The notes under the pieces are model-generated. The model worked only from the letters and a program-made list of their open reading frames with translations. It was not told the DNA's origin and did no database searches. A DNA stretch of 64,000 nucleotides from an uncultured Bacteroidales bacterium (GTDB lineage Bacteria > Bacteroidota > Bacteroidia > Bacteroidales > Bacteroidaceae). The stretch spans positions 186,001 to 250,000 of the forward strand of contig CADAEK010000002.1 in NCBI GenBank assembly GCA_902786925.1. Reading direction: 5' to 3'. Shown piece by piece: positions 51,664 to 59,570 of this stretch (positions are counted from its first letter, which is position 1; the number at the start of each line of letters is the position of its first letter). Both the position numbers and the translations under genes were made by a program.

Positions 51664-54642
51664 TTATCTTCTGACGTTGACGCGACCTCCACCTTGACGG
51701 CCACCACCGGGGAATCCGCCGCCAAATCCTCCCCAGTTACCGAATCCGCGAGCGTTCTCTGTGCCGTTGGAGTTCTTGCCACCGAAGATGTTCAGCTTGT
51801 AGATGACGTGTACCATGCCGTAAGAATAGATGGCGTTGTAGCGTGAGTCGCTGCTCTGGTAGGCGTCGATGGCACGGCTGATGTTGCTGCGGTTCTTCAG
51901 GATATCGTTCCATTGCAAGCTGACGGTCAGTGCATTGCCCTTGAGGAATGACATGCTGGCCTGTGCGTTCCACAGCAGCTCGTTCGTGTTCATGCTTGCT
52001 GATGAATAACCACGGCGGCTGCTCTCGCTGATGTCGGTAGAGATAGCAAAGCCGTTGTTGAAGGTGAAGTTGAACTCTGTACCGTAGCTGAATGACCATG
52101 TCTCCAAGTTGCCTGTAGTGAGGACTGAGTTCTTAGAGCTGTTGTAGTTCATGCTGCCGTTCAGGCTCATCTCGAACCAATCCTTGCGGAAGCTGAAGCC
52201 AAGGTTCTCGCCCACACCGATGGTGTTGGTCTTGGACTTGTCCTGCTTGTATTGCTGAGGGTCAAGGTAGCTGACGTTGTGACTGTAGTTGAGCGAAGTG
52301 AAGTTGTTTACCGTGAGGTAGTTGTTCTTGTCCAGTGACATGTTGAAGCCACCACCAATGTTTGCGTTCCAGTTACCGTTGATATTCTCTGGGCGAGTGG
52401 TTCGAACACCTGTGTTATCGTCATACGAAGTGCGGTTGCTGATGCTGTTCTGTGTCATTGATGCGCCACCCCATGCGAAGATACCGCGCTGGTGCTCCAT
52501 CTGGAAGGTGTTGAAGTTAAGACGAATGTTGTGGCTGAATGATGGCTTCAAACCAGGGTTACCCTTCGTGATGTTCAGTGGGTTGGAATCATCTGTGATG
52601 TCCAACAGGTTCGTCATGTTGGGCTGTGAGGTACGTCCGCGGTAATTGAAGCGGAGGTTGGTCTGCTTGTCGAAGTTGTAGCGGAAGTCCACGTTAGGCG
52701 CATAGTTGAACACGTTGCGTGTAATGGTGGGGTATTTCGTGCCCATGTACTTGTAGTCGAGTTCTGTGTGTTGTGGCAGAAGGTCGACGCCTGCGCTGAA
52801 GTTGTAGAAGTCAGTCACCTTGCGGAAGCTCAAGCTGATGGAGTGGTTGAAGTTCTTGTACACAGAGTACTGGCTCAGCTTGTTGGCTTCTTCGTCGTCG
52901 TTGCTGCCAAAGAGCTCGTGTCCATTAGCGAGGATGTAATCGAGAGCGCCATCAATGTTGTAGCGGTACTTATTGAGTGCCTCGGCCAGGTCTGTGTAAG
53001 TAGTTGGATCCATGACGAAAGCTTCACGGTCAGACTTGTTGTAGCTATAGTCGTATCTGTAAGAGAATTGCAGATAGGTCTTTGGCGCGATGGGCTCAGA
53101 GTAGGTGAGTTGCAAGCTGTATGCTCTGTTACGGCCAGGAGTGGTGTAGTAACGGTTGTTGGTCGTTGGGTCCATCTCTGCCTTATAATAGTTGATGTTA
53201 GCGGCAGAGAGCTGCTTGCTGTCCGAACCAGTCAGGTTGCCTGTGGCGCGGAAGGTGATGTTGCGTCCCTCGTTGTTGAGTCGGCGGTTGGCCTGCAGTT
53301 CACCTGCCATACGGCGATTCTCAGAGAAGTTCTGTGAACGGTTCACGTTGGTGTTGATGATGAGGTCCATCAGTCCTTCCACGTCTTCCGAATGGTTGAT
53401 GGCGTCATCCAGTGGATCGTCCGTCACGTCGTATGGATTGTCGCTGAAGCTGGCAGACTCGCTGTTGTTGTAGCCCTTGTTGCGTGAGAAGCTGCCAGAA
53501 GGACGGAAGATGATGTTGGTCATTGAGTCGGGCTTCCATTCCAGACGGAAGTCTGCGTTCCAGCTGTTCGCGCTGCTCTTGTTGCTGCTCTCGCTGTTGC
53601 TGAATGCACCTCTGGATGTGACGAAGCTCTGCACACTTGACTGGTTCCATGTATCGCTGCCGTCGTAACGGTAACGGACGTTGCCGCCAAATTCCAGCTT
53701 TTCAGTCTCTGTGGCAAAGTTGAAGCCTACGTTCTTAGAGCTGCGCAAGCCGTTGCCGCCACGTCCCCAGCCGCGACCGCCACCGCCGCCAAATCCCATG
53801 TCGCCAGTGTTGTTTGCGCCACCAATGAGGGTAAACTGGTTGCTGTCAATGAAGCGGTTCAGCATCAAGCTCTCTGAGTAGCGGCGCTCTGTACCGATGC
53901 CAGCGTCGATGTTGCCAAACCAACCGTTGTTCATGCCCTTCTTCACGGTCAGGTCGAGCACAGTCTCTTCCTCACCGTCGTCAATGCCTGTCACACGGCT
54001 GAAGTCGCTTTTTCGGTCGTAGGTCTTCAGCTTCTCAATCATGTTGGTGGGGATGTTCTTCATTGCAATCTTCGTGTCGTTGAGGAAGAACTCCTTGCCG
54101 TCCACAAGAATCTTGCTGACACTCTTTCCGTTGATGGTGATGTTGCCGTCGTCATCCACTTTGGCGCCAGGCAGTTTCTTCACCAGCGCTTCCAGTGCAG
54201 AGCCTTCAGCCACGCGGTAGGCAGAAGCGTTATACACCAGCGAGTCACCGCTCACTTGCACCTGTGCGGCGTTGGCCACCACCTGAGCCTCCTTCAGCAA
54301 CTTGGAGTCTGGAGTGATATGGATGTAGCCAATGCTGACGGTCTTGCCCTCTTCCTTGTTGGTCAAGTCGAGTGGCATCACGCGTTCCTGATAACCAATG
54401 TAAGTGATTTTGACGGCATACTTACCCTTCTTGATGCTCTTGATGTTGAAGGCGCCGTTGGCATCGGTGGCAGCACCACCTACCATTGCACTGTCGGGCA
54501 GAGAGAGGACGCGCACTGTGGCTGCTACGATTACCTCGTTGGTCTCTTCCTCTAGAATTGTTCCTGAAACGTTAAACTTTGATTGTGCTACTGCACTAAG
54601 ACTGCCTATCATGCATAGCGCAGCGAGTATTGTTTTTCTCAT
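51664..54642 (-). CDS. Outer-membrane beta-barrel protein with plug-like domain
   Basis: 992 residues: signal peptide (ending VAQ), a carboxypeptidase-regulatory-like beta domain (about 20-115), a plug-like domain with the INGKSVSKILVDGKEFFLND block (quote limited: INGKSVSKILVDGKE), then a long barrel of about 700 residues resembling OMP_b-brl_3. The C-terminus is Gly/Arg-rich (FGGGFPGGGRQGGG) and not a standard barrel end. A Gly-rich loop (GFGGGGGRGWGRGG) lies near residue 285. No SusD partner is adjacent. The -7 box TACCTTTG is at 54703-54696 (minus strand). Confidence 0.88.
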   Translation of the reverse strand: MRKTILAALCMIGSLSAVAQSKFNVSGTILEEETNEVIVAATVRVLSLPDSAMVGGAATDANGAFNIKSIKKGKYAVKITYIGYQERVMPLDLTNKEEGKTVSIGYIHITPDSKLLKEAQVVANAAQVQVSGDSLVYNASAYRVAEGSALEALVKKLPGAKVDDDGNITINGKSVSKILVDGKEFFLNDTKIAMKNIPTNMIEKLKTYDRKSDFSRVTGIDDGEEETVLDLTVKKGMNNGWFGNIDAGIGTERRYSESLMLNRFIDSNQFTLIGGANNTGDMGFGGGGGRGWGRGGNGLRSSKNVGFNFATETEKLEFGGNVRYRYDGSDTWNQSSVQSFVTSRGAFSNSESSNKSSANSWNADFRLEWKPDSMTNIIFRPSGSFSRNKGYNNSESASFSDNPYDVTDDPLDDAINHSEDVEGLMDLIINTNVNRSQNFSENRRMAGELQANRRLNNEGRNITFRATGNLTGSDSKQLSAANINYYKAEMDPTTNNRYYTTPGRNRAYSLQLTYSEPIAPKTYLQFSYRYDYSYNKSDREAFVMDPTTYTDLAEALNKYRYNIDGALDYILANGHELFGSNDDEEANKLSQYSVYKNFNHSISLSFRKVTDFYNFSAGVDLLPQHTELDYKYMGTKYPTITRNVFNYAPNVDFRYNFDKQTNLRFNYRGRTSQPNMTNLLDITDDSNPLNITKGNPGLKPSFSHNIRLNFNTFQMEHQRGIFAWGGASMTQNSISNRTSYDDNTGVRTTRPENINGNWNANIGGGFNMSLDKNNYLTVNNFTSLNYSHNVSYLDPQQYKQDKSKTNTIGVGENLGFSFRKDWFEMSLNGSMNYNSSKNSVLTTGNLETWSFSYGTEFNFTFNNGFAISTDISESSRRGYSSASMNTNELLWNAQASMSFLKGNALTVSLQWNDILKNRSNISRAIDAYQSSDSRYNAIYSYGMVHVIYKLNIFGGKNSNGTENARGFGNWGGFGGGFPGGGRQGGGRVNVRR

Positions 54643-54746
54643 GTCTGTGAATGAAAATGATTATTTTTCGTTTCCTAATACAGCTAATTCGACCACAAAG
54701 GTACGAAAAGGTTTATTCGAATGATGTGCGTTTTGTTTATTATGCG

Positions 54747-54754
54747 TAATTTTG
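54747..54754 (+). promoter_or_regulatory. -7 box for MORN-menA
   Basis: TAATTTTG, about 45 bp before the chosen ATG. Confidence 0.5.
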
Positions 54755-54799
54755 CAATGTTTTTAAGCAAATGACATATAATATATGTATATATTCTCT

Positions 54800-55429
54800 A
54801 TGGAAAAGAAACTTTTGTCACTTCTTCTCTTGATTTCGTTGGCTTCTCTCTCGGCTCGTGCTCAGTTCTCGCGCCTTGACAAATACCCCAACATCCCTTC
54901 GCAGTATGACGCAGCTTTTGTTGATCATGTCAAAGACTTCGCCAGTGGTGTAGCCAAGACTTCCTATGGTCAGTATTTCGGTCAGATTACCCGTGAGCGC
55001 AACGTCTATGGCTTTGGTGCCTACTATACAGACAACGATGGTGTCATCTATGGTCAGTATCGTCTTGGCAACTTCCTCTTTGGCATCAAGATGGGCACAC
55101 AGACCGCCAAGGTGGGTAGTGATGACCACTACATCTGTTATGACCTTACGACGGGCGATCCGCTCTACATCATGAAGGACGGCGACAAATACGCTCTGCC
55201 TGCAGACTACGAAAAGACTTACCGCTTCGAGTCGCTCACCTATCAGAATGGTGACAAATACGTGGGCGAGACGGTCAACGGCCGCCGTGAAGGTCTGGGC
55301 CTTTACTATTATAATAATGGTAACTACTACTACGGGCGCTACAAGAACAACGAGCGCAAGGGCTTCGGTGCCATGTTCTTCACCAACAACACCATCACCA
55401 TTCAATATTGGAAAGATGAAAACGAATGA
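54800..55429 (+). CDS. Exported MORN-repeat protein
   Basis: 209 residues. A signal peptide (MEKKLLSLLLLISLASLSARAQ) is followed by a mature part with several YG-containing beta units (FGQITRERNVYGFGAYYT, YGQYRLGNFLFGIKMG) and classic MORN repeats near the end (YVGETVNGRREGLGLYYY, YYGRYKNNERKGFGAMFF). MORN units are short beta hairpins often used for lipid or protein contact. It overlaps menA by 14 bp. The ATG at 54785 is an alternative start. Confidence 0.82.
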   Translation: MEKKLLSLLLLISLASLSARAQFSRLDKYPNIPSQYDAAFVDHVKDFASGVAKTSYGQYFGQITRERNVYGFGAYYTDNDGVIYGQYRLGNFLFGIKMGTQTAKVGSDDHYICYDLTTGDPLYIMKDGDKYALPADYEKTYRFESLTYQNGDKYVGETVNGRREGLGLYYYNNGNYYYGRYKNNERKGFGAMFFTNNTITIQYWKDENE

Positions 55430-56411
55430 GGCTCCGGCCACCAATTCTCTGCGGGCATGGGTGCTGGCCGCACGCCCCAAGACCCTCACGGGGGCAATTG
55501 CTCCTGTCCTTGTTGGCGGTGCCTTCGCCCTTGTCAAGAGCCAAGCCTCCAACCCCGATTATTCTCAATTGTCAATTCTCAATTGTCAATTCTCGATTCT
55601 TCTCCCCTTCCTGCTCTGTCTGCTCTTTGCCGTGCTCATGCAGATAGACGCCAATCTCATCAACGACTACTTCGACTTCAAGAAGGGTACTGACCGCGAG
55701 GATCGTCTCGGTCCTGAACGTGCCTGTGCACAGGGATGGATTACCCCCGAGGCCATGAAGAAAGGCATCGCTGTGGTCACCACGCTCTCAGCCTTGTTGG
55801 GATTGGGCATCTTTACGTTGCACATGCAGTGGGAACTTCTCGTGGTTGGCGCTCTCTGTCTCGCGGGCAGCTTTCTCTACACGACCAAGCTCTCCTATCT
55901 CGGTTGGGGCGATGTGCTGGTCTTCGTCTTCTTTGGCCTTGTGCCAGTTGTCTTCACCTACTATGTGATGACTGATGGAGGTTGGAACATCCCGCTCATC
56001 ATCGCAGGTGCAGCTATGGGACTTGCGACAGACAATCTTCTTATAGTCAATAACTATAGAGACCGCCACGAGGACCTGAAGAGTGGCAAGTGGACCCTGA
56101 TGGTGCGTATCATCGAAGACCAAAAGAAAAAGTATGACGATGTTCATGGGCAGAAGTACGGTGAAGAAATCTGCATTGACCTCTACCTTTGGTTTGGAGT
56201 CTTAGCAGTCATTCTGGCTTTCATTTCGCTTTTCCTCTTCCCTTATTCCAACATCCGTTGGCCCCTAATGCTTGTGTACTTGATTCTTCATTTCAAGTCA
56301 TTCCAAAAGCTGAAAGCCCTCGACGGAAAGGCGCTCAATAGCGTTCTCGGTGCCACTGCCCGCAACATCTTCCTGTTCGGTGTCCTTCTCGCTATCAGTG
56401 TCTTCCTTTGA
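55416..56411 (+). CDS. menA: 1,4-dihydroxy-2-naphthoate prenyltransferase, MenA-like
   Basis: A 331-residue UbiA-superfamily enzyme of menaquinone synthesis with about eight helices. The first prenyl-diphosphate site is NLINDYFDFKKGTDRED (80-96) and the second is NNYRDRHEDLKSGK. LRAWVLAARPKTLTGAIAPV at the start is typical of MenA. Residues about 50-61 (SQLSILNCQFSI) come from five 7-bp repeat units inserted between the first two helices. Starts inside the MORN gene. Confidence 0.9.
   Translation: MKTNEAPATNSLRAWVLAARPKTLTGAIAPVLVGGAFALVKSQASNPDYSQLSILNCQFSILLPFLLCLLFAVLMQIDANLINDYFDFKKGTDREDRLGPERACAQGWITPEAMKKGIAVVTTLSALLGLGIFTLHMQWELLVVGALCLAGSFLYTTKLSYLGWGDVLVFVFFGLVPVVFTYYVMTDGGWNIPLIIAGAAMGLATDNLLIVNNYRDRHEDLKSGKWTLMVRIIEDQKKKYDDVHGQKYGEEICIDLYLWFGVLAVILAFISLFLFPYSNIRWPLMLVYLILHFKSFQKLKALDGKALNSVLGATARNIFLFGVLLAISVFL
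55565..55599 (+). repeat. Heptamer repeat, family E, copy 3 (5 units)
   Basis: TCAATTG, TCAATTC, TCAATTG, TCAATTC, TCGATTC, inside the menA frame. Confidence 0.88.
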
Positions 56412-56470
56412 GCAACAAAATCCGTGCAGGAAGCAGATAAGTAGTTAGCGAAGTGAAAGGTTGATAGAGG

Positions 56471-56778
56471 TGTTCCTAGGTGTACCTAGGCATTCCTAGG
56501 CATTCCTAGGCATACTCTAGGCATACTCTAGGCATACTCTAGCCATACTCTAGGCATACTCTAGGCTCACTCTAGGCATACTCATGGAGGAGCTTAGGAG
56601 GAGCCTAGGAGGAGGCTAGGAGGAGCTTAGGAGGAGGCTAGAGCATTGCAAGAGTCTTCCTTTAGTGTTCCTTTACTCCTCCTTTAGTGCTCCTTTACTC
56701 TTCCTTTAGTGCTCCTTTACTCCTCCTTTAGTGTTCCTTTACTCCTCCTTTAGTGCTCCTTTACTCTTCCTTTCATGC
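56471..56778. repeat. Three consecutive 10/11-bp tandem arrays, family C
   Basis: Array i (56471-56576): four 10-bp units ending CCTAGG, then six 11-bp units like CATACTCTAGG. Array ii (56586-56640): five 11-bp units GGAGGAGCTTA or GGAGGAGCCTA. Array iii (56658-56778): eleven 11-bp units alternating TCCTTTAGTGC and TCCTTTACTCC. CTAG, usually rare in bacterial DNA, is packed here. Arrays ii and iii are partly complementary. Confidence 0.88.
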
Positions 56779-56877
56779 TCCTTGTGTTCGTGTAGTTCGC
56801 TGATTTAGGTTGTCTGACGACTAGATAGAGTTGACGGGTTCATAAAATGGAACTAATTTACGTTGACAGTAGAGTAC

Positions 56878-56944
56878 GAGAGTGTAAAATAAACTATGTC
56901 TTACTACTTTTATTGTAGCCTGACACAGTTTACTTTACACTCTC
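56878..56944. repeat. Inverted repeat, possibly paired insertion-sequence ends
   Basis: 23-bp arms (56878-56900 and 56922-56944) with two to three mismatches: GAGAGTGTAAA...ATGTC against GACAC...TTTACACTCTC. A 21-base centre contains a further CTAC/GTAG pair. No target duplication is obvious. Confidence 0.75.
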
Positions 56945-57055
56945 CTGAGCAGAAGGAATCAATCTTGCCGTGAGAAGGCCTACCTTTTATGAACAGAGGG
57001 CTGAGGTAGAAAAAGTGAAAAAAAAGGAGACATTGATAATTTTTTTTCGTTTTTC

Positions 57056-57086
57056 TTTGTTTCTAAGAAAAATCATTGTATATTTG
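57056..57086 (+). promoter_or_regulatory. Consensus promoter of the secreted-protein operon
   Basis: TTTG (57056-57059), exactly 19 bp, TATATTTG (57079-57086). The start near 57093 leaves a ~150-nt leader. Within it a TCC-TTCG-GGG tetraloop hairpin (about 57102-57112) and a repeated ACGTCTTTTG (57142-57151, 57164-57173) can be seen. Confidence 0.82.
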
Positions 57087-57244
57087 CCCCCGACATGGTT
57101 GGTCCTTCGGGGTGGCCTGTCATGACATTTTATTGAAATAGACGTCTTTTGAAGAGCACTCCCACGTCTTTTGTTCTCATGCTGCGAACAACTTTTACTA
57201 ACCGCTGAATCTGGGAGGCTATAGGCACCTTAATCTTTACTGAC

Positions 57245-57919
57245 ATGAAAAAGATACTTTTTATTATGAGCCTCTGTCTATTGGCAGGCACTAGCATGAG
57301 TTATGCGCAACTGAGCAAGGAACAGCTCCAGGAACGCAAGGAAATCAAGAAACTTTCGAAGGCGGAACTCAACGAGAAAGCCACTAAAACGGCTCGTAAG
57401 GATGCCAAGCAGCTCCAAAAGGAGGGTTGGCAGACAGCTCCTGGCGCACTTCCTATCGAGAAGCAGTTGGACAAGTCCTATCTGATGCAAATGGAATATG
57501 ACGAGGACATGTTCCCCAAGTACATCATGGCGGAAGCAATGAGCATCGGTGAAAACTACGACGCTGCCAAGATGCAGGCCATCGAATTGGCCAAGCAGAA
57601 CCTGGCTGGTCAGATCCAAACGGAAGTGACGGCACTTATCGAGAACACCGTTGCCAACAAGCAGCTCGAAGCCGAAGAAGCAGCTTCTGTCGTGCAGACT
57701 ATCTCTGCTGCCAAGAACCTCATCTCGCAAAGCATTGGACGCACCATCCCTGTAATGGAGGTCTATCGCACCAAGCCCAACAAGAACAAGGAAGTGCTGG
57801 TGCGCCTTGCCTACAGTCAGGAGATGGCAAAGGCTGCAGCCAAGAAGGCTGTGCGTCAGGAACTGGAGCAGAAAGGCGAAGAACTGCACAACAAGCTCGA
57901 CAAGCTGTTGGGGTGGTAA
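57245..57919 (+). CDS. Exported LPP20-like protein
   Basis: 224 residues. A signal peptide (ILFIMSLCLLAGTSMSYAQ) is followed by a basic helical linker and a domain with YIMAEAMSIGENYDAAKMQA and IELAKQNLAGQIQTEVTALI, the LPP20/FlgO-like pattern in which regularly spaced alanines pack one helix (quotes split to stay short). The C-terminus is a Lys/Glu-rich helix. No lipobox is present, so it is probably periplasmic or surface-exposed rather than lipidated. First gene of the nine-gene secreted run. Confidence 0.75.
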   Translation: MKKILFIMSLCLLAGTSMSYAQLSKEQLQERKEIKKLSKAELNEKATKTARKDAKQLQKEGWQTAPGALPIEKQLDKSYLMQMEYDEDMFPKYIMAEAMSIGENYDAAKMQAIELAKQNLAGQIQTEVTALIENTVANKQLEAEEAASVVQTISAAKNLISQSIGRTIPVMEVYRTKPNKNKEVLVRLAYSQEMAKAAAKKAVRQELEQKGEELHNKLDKLLGW

Positions 57920-57970
57920 ATACACAAACCATTATAATTAACTTATTATTAACTCTAAAACCCAAAAACT

Positions 57971-58720
57971 ATGAAAAAAAGTATTATTGCAATTTGTGCA
58001 TTGATGGCATCTATAACAGCAATGAATGCCCAAAACTATAAGGTTGGTGATGTGTACGACACCAATGGTTTGAAAGGAATCGTTATAGATGTGGATGCAT
58101 CGGGTCAGCATGGCCTTATCATGTCACTTGATGACTCCGCAGCAGATTGGGCTTTTGTGGCCAAGAAGGATAAGGCCCATAAATCTGTCACCACCGACAC
58201 TGAAGCCTTTGACGAGAATGACGGCCAAAAGAACATGGAAGTGATAGAGAAGTACATCAATGAAACTGGTATCACTTGGGACTACTTCCCCTTGTTCAAA
58301 TGGGCTCGTGAATTAGGTGATGGATGGTATATCCCAGCCAAAAACGAGTTGAAGAAACTGGTAGTGGCTATTAACGGTGGTGAAGAATATGATGCAGACC
58401 ATTTGAAGGAGTTGAATAAGACCATCAAAGAATTGCGCGGCAAAAAGAAAGGCTCGTATTATCATGGTTTCACAACTTATATGAAGGCGGGTATTACAGG
58501 CTTTCTGGTATTCAACATGATGTTTTGTTCAACAGAAGTTGAGGGAGGCAACACCTATATTATGTACTTCAAAGAGGATACGGGAAGTCGCTTGAAAGGA
58601 GCTATGCTTGGCGGCAAGAAGAAGAAAGGTACATTTGAATTAACCCCCACAGTGAAAGCATACCCATCTGCTGCACGTAAGCAAAGCCCTATTGCATCAC
58701 GTGCTGTTCATAAATTCTGA
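57971..58720 (+). CDS. Exported protein with DUF1566-like segment
   Basis: 249 residues. A signal peptide (IIAICALMASITAMNAQ) is followed by a beta domain with YKVGDVYDTNGLKGIVIDVD, and a central ARELGDGWYIPAKNEL, the pattern of C-type-lectin-like DUF1566 and paralogous Fibrobacter domains. The C-terminus is basic (LGGKKKKGTFELTPTVKAYP, then RKQSPIASRAVHKF). A ligand-binding envelope protein is the best guess. It follows the LPP20-like gene by 51 bp and precedes the next gene by 4 bp. Confidence 0.7.
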   Translation: MKKSIIAICALMASITAMNAQNYKVGDVYDTNGLKGIVIDVDASGQHGLIMSLDDSAADWAFVAKKDKAHKSVTTDTEAFDENDGQKNMEVIEKYINETGITWDYFPLFKWARELGDGWYIPAKNELKKLVVAINGGEEYDADHLKELNKTIKELRGKKKGSYYHGFTTYMKAGITGFLVFNMMFCSTEVEGGNTYIMYFKEDTGSRLKGAMLGGKKKKGTFELTPTVKAYPSAARKQSPIASRAVHKF

Positions 58721-58724
58721 TGAT

Positions 58725-59570
58725 ATGAAATACCATTCTATTACAATGACGATTATCTTGTGTCTGACGGCTATTGCCTGTCGGGCACAAGATAAGCCTC
58801 TTTTTCAAGGCGAAGTGACTTGGAAAACAATGATTATGGGTAATATGGCAACTGATTATAAAGGGAAGCATATTATCAAGATTGTTTATAAGAATGGCAG
58901 CAAACATGAATATGACACCCGATTGGGAAAACATGTCGTTATGCTGCCTGCGGAGGATCGTTTTATCGTTTATTATGACGAGTTAAAGGCTGGTGCAGAA
59001 TATCCGCTGAACAAATACTATAGCATTGGTCATACGAACAGCGCATATGGGATTTCACAAGAGGGGGAATTCCATAAAACAGATAAAACGACCCAGATAT
59101 GCGGATACGATTGTGTGATATATGAGGGAACAAAGTCTATCAATCAAGATTATAAAGCTGCCAAATTGCAGAGAACCAGTACCGTCATCTATCATTATGC
59201 GGTTTGTGAGAAATTTGATGTGGATAGTATTTGGCAAAAAAAGAATCCAGATATGCCATCTTCTGGCTTATTGCTGAAGATGGTCCTTGACCAAAAGCAG
59301 AACGTAAAAAATGCACTTATTAAAGGTAAAGGAAATTACTATCACAGCGAAGTTGTCACTGAGGTGGTGGAGCGTGAGGTGGATGATGCAGAATTGTGTG
59401 TGCCAAATGATATTGAGATACAAAAGTTCCGTACTTTCCCATCTGCGTCACCACGGCTGGCAGAATTGTACACGCAAAACAGAGCTGCCTTGAAAAAGAA
59501 GGGGCTGTTCCCTACACAATTACCAGATAATGATACTTTTGATACCGACAGCGAATGGGACGACGAATAA
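58725..59570 (+). CDS. Exported protein, DUF4412/GLPGLI-like
   Basis: 281 residues. A signal peptide (ending CRAQ) precedes a beta-rich mature domain: FQGEVTWKTMIMGNMATDYK, then a run of strands around YDCVIYEGTKS, and a helical/charged tail (LAELYTQNRAALKKKG). The order of strands and the ICGYDC pair recall DUF4412 and GLPGLI periplasmic proteins, though the GLPGLI motif itself is not visible. Role unknown. The start at MKYHSI, 4 bp after the previous stop, avoids an overlapping alternative ATG. Confidence 0.68.
   Translation: MKYHSITMTIILCLTAIACRAQDKPLFQGEVTWKTMIMGNMATDYKGKHIIKIVYKNGSKHEYDTRLGKHVVMLPAEDRFIVYYDELKAGAEYPLNKYYSIGHTNSAYGISQEGEFHKTDKTTQICGYDCVIYEGTKSINQDYKAAKLQRTSTVIYHYAVCEKFDVDSIWQKKNPDMPSSGLLLKMVLDQKQNVKNALIKGKGNYYHSEVVTEVVEREVDDAELCVPNDIEIQKFRTFPSASPRLAELYTQNRAALKKKGLFPTQLPDNDTFDTDSEWDDE

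Larger units (their letters stand above)
56412..57244. other. 833-bp non-coding, repeat-rich stretch
   Basis: In order: three short tandem arrays (56471-56778), a plain segment, an inverted repeat (56878-56944), a purine-rich tract (57005-57030), a consensus promoter (57056-57086) and a ~150-nt leader for the secreted-protein operon. No open frame of convincing quality is seen. Confidence 0.8.

Noticed and set aside
56586-56640. Array ii as a cluster of real ribosome binding sites
   Set aside because: No start codons or open frames follow the GGAGG units, and Bacteroidetes rely little on such sites.
56878-56944. The inverted repeat as an integron attC site
   Set aside because: No integrase and no GTTRRRY core; the arms are near-perfect, unlike attC.
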